From: an uncultured Draconibacterium sp.
Lineage (GTDB): Bacteria; Bacteroidota; Bacteroidia; Bacteroidales; Prolixibacteraceae
Assembly (NCBI GenBank): GCA_947492175.1
Contig: CANLMQ010000003.1
Coordinates: forward strand, 62,001-126,000
Length of the DNA: 64,000 nt
Reading direction: 5' to 3'
Shown here: positions 1 through 7,133 of the stretch, one piece after another
Position numbering within the stretch: position 1 is the stretch's first letter
Layout of the letters: each line of letters begins with the position of its first letter
Translations under genes and position numbers: made by a program
The notes under the pieces: generated by a model
What the model was told of the DNA's origin: nothing
Seen by the model: only the letters and a program-made list of their open reading frames with translations
Database searches by the model: none

Positions 1-32
1 GTATTAAGTGAAGTATGGGTATAAAAGGCTAA

Positions 33-66
33 AAGGCATCTTGAAAAAGGTGCCTTCATTTTTTTT
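33..66 (+). terminator. Rho-independent terminator of a gene left of the window
   Basis: A ten-pair stem (AAGGCATCTT with AAGGTGCCTT, one G-T pair) closes on a GAAA tetraloop and is followed by CA and a run of eight T. It would end transcription of a gene lying before the window, and separates it from the hcp promoter region. Seen directly; function inferred. Confidence 0.8.
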
Positions 67-157
67 AAATCAAACAAAAAGACAAGACTGAAATTTACTA
101 CTGCACAGTCGATAGTCTTTATTCCAATAAGTATATAATATTTAAAAAGTTAGAGAT

Positions 158-1822
158 ATGAGTATGTTTTGTTTCCAATGTCAGGAAGCAGCAAAAGGTA
201 CGGGTTGTACCGTTGCTGGAGTATGTGGTAAACCAAGTGATGTGGCAAATCTGCAGGATACATTACTTTATGTGTTGAAAGGAATTAGCTGGTACAACGA
301 AAAGCTGCGTGCCCAAAATGTGAATCCTGAAAAGGTGGATAAGTTTGTATTCGACGGATTGTTTAGCACAATAACAAATGCAAATTTCGATAAAAATGTT
401 TTTACCAAACGTATAATAAAAGCCTTGCAGTTGCGTAACGAATTGCATGCAAGGTGTTTGGCGCTAAATGTTAAGTTGCCTGCCCAACTTCCGGCCATAG
501 CTTCATGGAATGCGGATTCGGTTGAAGAATTTGAAGCGAAAGCCGAAGAAGTTGGTATTTTAAGTACAAAAAACGAAGATATCCGTTCCTTACGCGAATT
601 GATTATTTATGGTGTAAAGGGAATGGCGGCATATGCTGAACATGCTTATAATCTGGGTGGTAAAAAAGATGAAATTTTTGCGTTTATGCAACGGGCTTTG
701 GTTGCAACTACCGAAGACTTATCTGTTGATGACTTGGTTGCGCTTACGCTGGAAACAGGAAAATATGGTGTTGATGTAATGGCCTTGCTCGATGCTGCCA
801 ACACAAGCTCATATGGTAATCCGGAAGCAACCAAAGTAAATATTGGTGTTCGTAACAACCCGGCAATTTTAATTTCAGGGCATGACTTAAAAGACATGGA
901 AGACCTGTTAAAACAAACCGAAGGAACCGGAGTTGATGTGTATACTCACAGCGAAATGCTACCGGCCCATTATTATCCTGCTTTCAAAAAATACGATCAC
1001 CTGGTTGGTAACTACGGAAATGCATGGTGGAAACAAAACACCGAATTTGAAAGCTTTAACGGGCCTGTTTTGTTTACAACAAACTGTATCGTTCCTCCAA
1101 AATCTTCGGCAACTTATACCGACAGGATTTATACAACCGGAGCTTCGGGATTGGAAGGTGCGATTCACATTCCTGATCGTAAGGAAGGCGAAATGAAAGA
1201 TTTTAGCCAGATTATAGAACATGCAAAAAAATGTACTGCTCCGCAGGAAATTGAAACCGGCGAGATTGTTGGAGGTTTTGCCCATGCACAGGTTTTTGCC
1301 TTGGCCGATAAAATTGTTGATGCAGTAAAAACCGGTGCGATTAAGAAATTCTTTGTTATGGCCGGTTGCGACGGACGTATGAAAAGCCGCGATTATTATA
1401 CGCAATTTGCTGAGCAGCTGCCACAAGACACAGTTATTTTAACAGCAGGTTGTGCCAAATACCGTTACAACAAATTACCGTTGGGCGACATTGGCGGAAT
1501 TCCGCGTGTTATTGATGCAGGACAGTGTAACGACTCGTATTCGCTTGCAGTAATTGCATTAAAACTGAAAGAGGTTTTCGAACTGAATGACATTAACGAA
1601 TTACCTATTGCCTACAACATTGCCTGGTACGAGCAAAAGGCGGTGATTGTATTGTTGGCACTACTTCACCTGGGTGTTAAAAATATTCACCTTGGACCAA
1701 CGCTTCCGGCATTCCTTTCGCCAAACGTAGCAAATGTATTGGTTGAAAATTTTGGTATTGGCGGAATAACCGAAGTTGACAACGATCTTAAAATGTTTTT
1801 AGGAGAAGAAATCACAGCATAA
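158..1822 (+). CDS. hcp: Hydroxylamine reductase / hybrid cluster protein
   Basis: Hybrid cluster protein, a cytoplasmic Fe-S enzyme linked to nitrosative stress: it reduces nitric oxide to nitrous oxide, and hydroxylamine to ammonia in vitro. The N-terminus has the four-cysteine cluster motif of the class I/III type, at C5, C8, C17 and C23 (spacing C-x2-C-x8-C-x5-C). Later cysteines in TTNCIVPP, MAGCDGR, TAGCAKY and AGQCNDS match the hybrid-cluster ligand region. The length (554 residues) is normal for the family. It stands alone between a terminator and a shared convergent terminator. No HcpR, NsrR or Hcr reductase gene is adjacent, so its electron donor is not visible here. Identification is secure. 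Confidence 0.96.
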   Translation: MSMFCFQCQEAAKGTGCTVAGVCGKPSDVANLQDTLLYVLKGISWYNEKLRAQNVNPEKVDKFVFDGLFSTITNANFDKNVFTKRIIKALQLRNELHARCLALNVKLPAQLPAIASWNADSVEEFEAKAEEVGILSTKNEDIRSLRELIIYGVKGMAAYAEHAYNLGGKKDEIFAFMQRALVATTEDLSVDDLVALTLETGKYGVDVMALLDAANTSSYGNPEATKVNIGVRNNPAILISGHDLKDMEDLLKQTEGTGVDVYTHSEMLPAHYYPAFKKYDHLVGNYGNAWWKQNTEFESFNGPVLFTTNCIVPPKSSATYTDRIYTTGASGLEGAIHIPDRKEGEMKDFSQIIEHAKKCTAPQEIETGEIVGGFAHAQVFALADKIVDAVKTGAIKKFFVMAGCDGRMKSRDYYTQFAEQLPQDTVILTAGCAKYRYNKLPLGDIGGIPRVIDAGQCNDSYSLAVIALKLKEVFELNDINELPIAYNIAWYEQKAVIVLLALLHLGVKNIHLGPTLPAFLSPNVANVLVENFGIGGITEVDNDLKMFLGEEITA

Positions 1823-1889
1823 GGTAAAATGGGGGATTTTAAAAGGGGAGATAACTCTTGATAAATCAAGGTTGATTATTGGTTTTTGG

Positions 1890-1917
1890 AATGGCATCCA
1901 TATGTGTGGATGCCATT
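1890..1917. terminator. Bidirectional terminator between hcp and the M56 gene
   Basis: A perfect 11-bp stem (AATGGCATCCA with TGGATGCCATT) and a six-base loop lie between the ends of two converging genes. T-rich or A-rich stretches flank both sides, so it can serve both strands. Confidence 0.75.
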
Positions 1918-1932
1918 TTATTGTTAATCCTT

Positions 1933-3303
1933 CTATTTCTCCTCCAAATTAAAAGTAATATCAACAGTTCTGAAAGATGGATTAGGTTTTACTTCCGGAT
2001 CAGTTTTTTCAGAAACAAACTTACCGGTTTTGTTTATATTGTGAAAAGATACATTCAATTTATCCTTACTAAATAACTCTCCGGGACGTATTGTTACAAC
2101 TTTCATTATTTCATCAGTTGAAACTTTATCATTCCCCTTCACATCCACTTTCCCAATTTTACATTGCGGACCTTCATAGATGCTAAACGTCAAATCTATT
2201 ACTCCTGCATTTTTTACCGTATCTCTTATTTCAACGTTAAAGAATACATATCCATTATTCAGGTACAAATCCGATACCTGGCCATACATATATTTATCCA
2301 GTTTTTCTTCTGAATAAGTTTCGCCCTTTTTAATTCCCAATACTTTGCCAAGCTGTTTAGAAGAGTAAGCTGTATTATTTAACCAAATCATATTACCCAC
2401 CTTCACATCAGATGTTTGTATTTTTGTAGTTGTTACAGAATTAGTGTATTCCGGTTCTGAAAAGGCATAGAAAATACCTGCAATAATAGGAAGAATAAAC
2501 AAAAATTTAAGTTTTCTAGTTGGTGATTGATATTTATAACTCATCATGTTAAATCGTTTTTTGTTGAATGAATAATTAAAAGAATTGGTCAGTGAAATTA
2601 CCGACCCGCCAAACACTTGGTTTAGCAGAGTTGCATGATATACACCTGGATTTACACTGCGTCTTAATGCATGTTTATCTGCCAGATATTCGTGGTTTTG
2701 CCTTATTTTTTGGCCATAGAGCCAAACAAAAGGATTAAACCACTGTATCGCGCGTAAGAGCTCAAACAATACTAAATCGATCCAGTGTTTCTGCCTAATA
2801 TGTTCTTGTTCATGGTTCATAATTTCACATCGTTCTGTTAGATTGATTGAAGGATTGACAAACACGTATGAAATAAATGAAAACGAATTCTGAAACCTGG
2901 CAGTCTGAATGATTTTTACATTTCCTTCCTGAACTATTTGATATTGTTTTATGCTTCTGATAATTGGAATTACTTGCCAAATATTCCGGGCAACAATAAA
3001 CAAAGCTCCGGCAATATATATAATCAACACAATGCCATGAATGGAAAATAGAGGTTCATTTACAGTATTGATCTGAGTTTCAGTGATGCTGTTTAATGAG
3101 CGAGGATTTATTTTTTCAGGAATTGATTCAATCTTATAATTCCATGTAATTAGAGGAAAAACAAATGCACAGAACATACCTAAGATTAAAAACAGCCGAT
3201 TTAGCAAGAAATAACGCTCGTTTTGCAAAAACAAAATATAAATAGATGCAAAGCCCAATATCCAGATAGTTGATTTTAGCAAATAGAAGGCAAAAGATTC
3301 CAT
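1933..3303 (-). CDS. BlaR1-like M56 metallopeptidase with C-terminal POTRA-like repeats
   Basis: Membrane sensor protease of the BlaR1/MecR1 M56 family; such proteins cleave or trigger loss of a BlaI-type repressor. The N-terminal half has several hydrophobic helices (about residues 5-25, 35-52, 93-112 and one after the protease domain near 270-285). The zinc motif HEQEH is at 164-168, followed by the family pattern N-H-E-Y-L-A-D. The C-terminal 140 residues are unusual: instead of a penicillin-binding domain they contain two POTRA-like units, the second with G-N-D-K-V-S-T-D-E-I and a R-P-G-E-L-F motif as in BamA-type proteins. It lies 12 bp after the BlaI-like gene and is surely co-transcribed. 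The protease identity is firm; the POTRA assignment rests on motif resemblance. Confidence 0.85.
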   Translation of the reverse strand: MESFAFYLLKSTIWILGFASIYILFLQNERYFLLNRLFLILGMFCAFVFPLITWNYKIESIPEKINPRSLNSITETQINTVNEPLFSIHGIVLIIYIAGALFIVARNIWQVIPIIRSIKQYQIVQEGNVKIIQTARFQNSFSFISYVFVNPSINLTERCEIMNHEQEHIRQKHWIDLVLFELLRAIQWFNPFVWLYGQKIRQNHEYLADKHALRRSVNPGVYHATLLNQVFGGSVISLTNSFNYSFNKKRFNMMSYKYQSPTRKLKFLFILPIIAGIFYAFSEPEYTNSVTTTKIQTSDVKVGNMIWLNNTAYSSKQLGKVLGIKKGETYSEEKLDKYMYGQVSDLYLNNGYVFFNVEIRDTVKNAGVIDLTFSIYEGPQCKIGKVDVKGNDKVSTDEIMKVVTIRPGELFSKDKLNVSFHNINKTGKFVSEKTDPEVKPNPSFRTVDITFNLEEK

Positions 3304-3315
3304 GTTTTTAGATGT

Positions 3316-3681
3316 TTATGAGTTAGACAGCTTTTTCTTTGTTTCGTTCATCAGTTCCTCTAAGTCTTGAATACTTAGATCCTTTTCCTTTGCAAAAAAG
3401 GTTGCCAGAGAACTAAAAGAATTATCGAAATACTTTTTCATTAATCCAGTAAGCTGAGTTCTCGAATATTCTTCTCTTGAAACCAAAGGAAAATAAACAT
3501 GAACATTACCATAACTTTTATGCGATACAAATTCTTTTTTCTCTAAAACACGCAAAACAGTAGATACTGTGTTTCGTGCAGGCTTGGGATCTTCGAATTT
3601 GTCACGGATATCACGAACAATACCTTCTTTCATATCCCATAGATGTTGCATAATTTGCTCTTCTGCTTTTGTTAAGTCCAT
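3316..3681 (-). CDS. BlaI/MecI/CopY family transcriptional repressor
   Basis: A 121-residue winged-helix repressor of the Penicillinase_R (BlaI) family. It starts MDLTKAEEQIMQHLWD and holds the family's DNA-recognition stretch P-A-R-N-T-V-S-T-V-L-R-V-L-E-K-K; the C-terminal helical part is for dimerisation. It is the first gene of a two-gene unit with the M56 protease downstream, the usual BlaI-BlaR1 arrangement. Two dyads in the upstream region are the likely autoregulatory operators. The inducing signal is unknown; no beta-lactamase gene is nearby, so the pair probably serves envelope stress or metal homeostasis in this lineage (inference). Confidence 0.93.
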   Translation of the reverse strand: MDLTKAEEQIMQHLWDMKEGIVRDIRDKFEDPKPARNTVSTVLRVLEKKEFVSHKSYGNVHVYFPLVSREEYSRTQLTGLMKKYFDNSFSSLATFFAKEKDLSIQDLEELMNETKKKLSNS

Positions 3682-3720
3682 ATCAGTTAATTTAAGTCAA
3701 TCCTTCATCACAAATGTATG

Positions 3721-3773
3721 ACTATAAATATAGTTACGCAAACGTTTTTAGATTTATTAACTATATTTATAGT
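3721..3773 (-). promoter_or_regulatory. Paired BlaI-type operators
   Basis: Two dyads with the same architecture, ACTATA-AA-TATAGT (3721-3734) and ACTATA-TT-TATAGT (3760-3773), have centres 39 bp apart, just upstream of the blaI-like gene. Six-base arms around a two-base centre match the layout of known BlaI/MecI operators (TACA-N2-TGTA). Autoregulation is inferred. The rest of this 331-bp gap holds the fbaA promoter and no further gene. Confidence 0.7.
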
Positions 3774-3930
3774 TATTTTGATGAGTTGAAATAAAATATT
3801 TCCCCACAACTTCCTGGGGTCTTATATTATCTTTGCTGATAATTTCGACAAACTTGCCTCCCTAAATTCTTCTACAAGTCAATTTATATATTAAATAATA
3901 AAGAATTTAATCTTCGTTAACGGATCAATC

Positions 3931-3961
3931 TTGCGTTGCAAAAACTGAAATCTTAATTTTG
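3931..3961 (+). promoter_or_regulatory. Bacteroidota-type promoter of fbaA
   Basis: TTG at 3931-3933 and TAATTTTG at 3954-3961, separated by 20 bases, fit the Bacteroidetes -33/-7 consensus (TTG, then TAnnTTTG after 19-21 bases). The start codon of fbaA is about 50 bases further on. Confidence 0.6.
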
Positions 3962-4012
3962 TTTGTCTTTCAACAGCAAGACTTAAATTAAAATCATATA
4001 AATAAAATAGTT

Positions 4013-5092
4013 ATGGGTAAAATAGCCGAAAACGTAAAACCAGGTGTAGTAACCGGTTCAGATTTACAATTCATTTTTGAAGTGGCAAAAGAAAATCAAT
4101 TTGCTATTCCTGCAGTAAACGTTGTGGGTTCTTCATCAATAAACGCAATTATGGAAGCTGCAGCACAGGTAAACTCTCCTGTAATGATTCAGTTTTCGAA
4201 TGGTGGTGCTGTTTTTAATGCAGGTAAAGGTCTTAAAATGGACGGCCAGGAAGCTGCTATTTTAGGTGCTGTTGCCGGTGCAAAGCACATTCATACTTTG
4301 GCAGAAGCTTATGGTGTACGTGTAATTCTTCACACTGACCATGCTGCTAAAAAATTATTACCTTGGATTGACGGATTACTTGACGCAAGTGAAAAACACT
4401 TTGCTGAAACCGGAAAACCATTGTTCAGCTCGCATATGTTGGATCTTTCGGAAGAGCCAATTGAAGAAAATATTGAAATCAGCAAAAAATATCTGGAGAG
4501 AATGTCGAAAATGGGCATGACTCTTGAAATTGAATTGGGTATCACCGGTGGTGAAGAAGATGGTGTTGACAACTCTGACGTTGATGCTTCTAAATTGTAT
4601 ACTCAGCCGGAAGAAGTAAACTTCGCTTACGAAGAATTAAGCAAAGTTTCTCCTAATTTCACTATTGCTGCATCGTTTGGTAATGTACACGGTGTTTACA
4701 AGCCGGGTAACGTAAAACTTACTCCAAAAATTCTGGATAACTCACAAAAATACATTGTTGAGAAACATGGTTTAACTAATACAAAACCAGTAAACTTTGT
4801 ATTCCACGGTGGTTCAGGTTCTACACACGAAGAAATTCGCGAAGCAATTTCGTATGGTGTAATTAAAATGAATATTGATACTGATACTCAGTGGGCATAC
4901 TGGGATGGTGTACGCGCTTTCGACGCAGCTAACCACGATTACCTGCAAGGACAAATTGGTAACCCTGATGGTGACGACAAACCAAACAAAAAATTCTACG
5001 ATCCACGTGTTTGGGTACGTAAAGCAGAAGAGTCATTGATTGCTCGTTTGAAAGTAGCTTTTGAAGACTTAAACGCTATTGACGTTAACTAA
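4013..5092 (+). CDS. fbaA: Class II fructose-bisphosphate aldolase
   Basis: Zinc-dependent aldolase of glycolysis and gluconeogenesis that splits fructose 1,6-bisphosphate into glyceraldehyde 3-phosphate and dihydroxyacetone phosphate in the cytoplasm. The motif H-T-D-H-A-A-K at 107-113 gives the catalytic Asp109 and zinc ligand His110, at the same numbers as in E. coli FbaA. The loop T-G-G-E-E-D-G-V-D-N and the motifs NVHGVYKPGNVKL and VFHGGSGS, for phosphate and metal binding, are intact. The length (359) is that of the long FbaA subtype. It is monocistronic: a promoter of Bacteroidota type precedes it and a strong terminator follows. Confidence 0.97.
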   Translation: MGKIAENVKPGVVTGSDLQFIFEVAKENQFAIPAVNVVGSSSINAIMEAAAQVNSPVMIQFSNGGAVFNAGKGLKMDGQEAAILGAVAGAKHIHTLAEAYGVRVILHTDHAAKKLLPWIDGLLDASEKHFAETGKPLFSSHMLDLSEEPIEENIEISKKYLERMSKMGMTLEIELGITGGEEDGVDNSDVDASKLYTQPEEVNFAYEELSKVSPNFTIAASFGNVHGVYKPGNVKLTPKILDNSQKYIVEKHGLTNTKPVNFVFHGGSGSTHEEIREAISYGVIKMNIDTDTQWAYWDGVRAFDAANHDYLQGQIGNPDGDDKPNKKFYDPRVWVRKAEESLIARLKVAFEDLNAIDVN

Positions 5093-5115
5093 GAAATTTC
5101 TTAGAATTATATAGT

Positions 5116-5147
5116 AAAACCGTCTCATGTTTGTGAGGCGGTTTTTT
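5116..5147 (+). terminator. Terminator of fbaA
   Basis: Stem CCGTCTCA with TGAGGCGG (one G-T pair), extended by AAA/TTT, a short loop, and seven T. It begins about 25 bases after the fbaA stop. Confidence 0.85.
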
Positions 5148-5202
5148 TGTGGGAATAATTTTAATCAGAGAGAAGCAATCAGAAAAAAGTAGGTACTATC
5201 TG

Positions 5203-6645
5203 CTATTCGATAAATTGTACATAATGATCGTATCGGCTGAAAATCTGTCTTACGTATGTAGCCGGCTCTATTCCACGTACATAGCCATATTTAATAAATG
5301 GTTTGTTGTAGTTTTCGGGGTAGCTGAGTTTTAATATTGTTTCTTCCACATTGTCATCCCAGGTATCACTTTTTATTCCGGTTTCTTCAGCCAGCTTTTG
5401 GGCGTCAACAACATGACTGTAACCGCAGTTGTACGAGGCCAGTGTTAATTTTAACCGCTGAACAGAGTCCGGGATTTCGTCGAATCTATCCCAAAGCAGT
5501 TTTAGCATTTTAGTACTACCCTCAAGGTTTTGCTCCGGATTTGAACGATCTTCCACCCCAAAACGTTTTGCGGTTTCAGGCATCATCTGCATCAATCCTT
5601 TTGCACCGGCCCATGACTCAGACTCCGGATTAAATCTCGATTCCTGATATATCTGCGATGCCAGTATGCGCCAATCCCAGCCCAGTTCCGATGCGTGTTT
5701 TTTTATCAAATCATCGAACGGGCTTATTTTGTTGTTGTTGAGGCTGTAGAAATCACTATTTTCGCGTCGTCTGAAGTTTTTTGAGTTTTTAAAGTATTTG
5801 TTGTAAATCACATAATATATTGCCTCTTTTTTCATCATTCTAATCCATTCATTCAGTGCTTTTTCCAACTCCGGAGAATTCTTCCGAATGGCCCAGGCTA
5901 TTCGCTGCGAAAAACTAATGGGAACATCAATATCAAGATTGGGATAGTACGATGCATGTATGCTTGCAATATTATTGTCGGCAACCGTGTACTTTATTTC
6001 ACCGGTTGCTACCATTTCTACAATCTTATCAGTGGAAAGGTTTCCGGGTAAAGTGTCAATGTAAATTTCACCTCCCAGTTCGTCGCTCAGGTTTACCAGC
6101 CTGTTAATATACGATGAGTTTGCCCGCACCGAAACTGTATCTCCAATTAATTCAACAGCGTCGTGAATTAGCGATTTTTGTAGTTCACTCCATTTTATTG
6201 AACGCCAATTGTCGGGCTTTCGTTGTACCAAAACCTGATGCGTTAGATACAGATAATCGGAAAACTGAGTATGTTTCTTACGCTCGCGAGTAACAGTTAT
6301 TCCGTGTGCTATTAAATCAACCTCTCCCGAATTTAATTCTCTTTGCATGGTATCAAGGTCGTTGGAAACAACCATATTTAACTCAACGCCCAAATGTTTG
6401 GTAAAGCGTTTAAGCATTTCATATTCATATCCCATTGGTTGTCCCTTGTACAAGAAATAACTTGTACTGCTGTATGTAGTTAAAACATTTAACACACCCT
6501 CTTTTTTTATATCATCAAGATCGCGTTGAACAATATTGTTTGCAGGATGTGCGCTTGCACCTTTTTTGTTGAATTTTTTGGGATTACAGGCAGTAAGAAG
6601 TGTTAACAGAATCAGGATAATATAACTCAAATGGTGTTTTGTCAT
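5203..6645 (-). CDS. mltF: Membrane-bound lytic murein transglycosylase F
   Basis: Lipoprotein lytic transglycosylase that cleaves peptidoglycan glycan strands, forming 1,6-anhydro ends. A signal peptide ends in a lipobox (LLTAC, Cys20). An extracellular solute-binding type 3 domain follows (about 50-290, with Y-S-S-T-S-Y-F-L and G-Y-E-Y-E-M-L-K-R-F), then an SLT/goose-lysozyme-like domain from about 320. The catalytic Glu335 is in the motif Q-E-S-R-F, followed by W-A-G-A-K-G-L-M-Q-M-M-P and S-Y-N-C-G. Length and domain order agree with E. coli MltF. It is transcribed alone toward fbaA, and the short gap between them contains the fbaA terminator. Confidence 0.95.
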   Translation of the reverse strand: MTKHHLSYIILILLTLLTACNPKKFNKKGASAHPANNIVQRDLDDIKKEGVLNVLTTYSSTSYFLYKGQPMGYEYEMLKRFTKHLGVELNMVVSNDLDTMQRELNSGEVDLIAHGITVTRERKKHTQFSDYLYLTHQVLVQRKPDNWRSIKWSELQKSLIHDAVELIGDTVSVRANSSYINRLVNLSDELGGEIYIDTLPGNLSTDKIVEMVATGEIKYTVADNNIASIHASYYPNLDIDVPISFSQRIAWAIRKNSPELEKALNEWIRMMKKEAIYYVIYNKYFKNSKNFRRRENSDFYSLNNNKISPFDDLIKKHASELGWDWRILASQIYQESRFNPESESWAGAKGLMQMMPETAKRFGVEDRSNPEQNLEGSTKMLKLLWDRFDEIPDSVQRLKLTLASYNCGYSHVVDAQKLAEETGIKSDTWDDNVEETILKLSYPENYNKPFIKYGYVRGIEPATYVRQIFSRYDHYVQFIE

Positions 6646-6776
6646 ATATCAATTCATTAATTATGCCGGCGAAACTAATATTCTTAAGATACAAAAAAGT
6701 TTTTTTATAAGAACAAGCCGCACAATTTAATGTTTACAAAGTATTGGCTGTATTCTTTTGTTTCGGGAACAAAAAA

Positions 6777-6880
6777 CTATATGAAACGAACATGTAAAAT
6801 AGTTACATCCAAGAGGATAATTAAAATATATGTGAGTTCCATATGATGCCTTATAAATAAACAATTTTAATCGTATGAGA
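6777..6880 (+). repeat. Two-copy structured intergenic element, copy A
   Basis: This stretch shares three blocks in the same order with 15447-15570: ATATGAAACGAACATG at 6779-6794, GAGTTCCATA at about 6834-6843, and an AT-rich 3' block (AATAAACAATTTTAATCG). The sequence between the first two blocks differs between copies, and the outer blocks can partly pair with one another. A 16-codon open frame starts at the ATG right after the 3' block. Nothing else recognisable lies in the rest of the 488-bp gap (6646-7133) except the small dyad near its right end. The role is unknown; an RNA leader, a regulator site or a MITE-like element are possible. Confidence 0.6.
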
Positions 6881-7086
6881 ATTGAAGAATTAATTACTGT
6901 ATATCAAACAATCGATGTCTCTGGCTAAATATAATCATAATGTGAATTTTACTAATGGTTGCAGGGCTAAAATACATTCAGATTTACAGTTCAGGCAGGT
7001 GTTGGTGAAATAAAGGTAAATGGTAAAGAAAAGTCTGCACTTTTGATATTAAGTCTGCTTATCATTTCCTCCGGTAGACTAGCCGC

Positions 7087-7104
7087 ATACATAAAAATAT
7101 GTAT
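7087..7104. promoter_or_regulatory. Dyad before the TPR sensor kinase
   Basis: ATACATA and TATGTAT around AAAA make a perfect seven-pair dyad, 30 bases before the start codon of the kinase gene. It may be an operator or a leader hairpin. No Bacteroidota-type promoter was obvious beside it. Confidence 0.35.
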
Positions 7105-7133
7105 CTTTATCCATAGTCCTTATTAATAGGTAT

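Noticed and set aside
959..1426. Long minus-strand open frame inside hcp
   Set aside because: It is antisense to a clear hcp gene with complete cluster motifs, and its translation has no recognisable domain.
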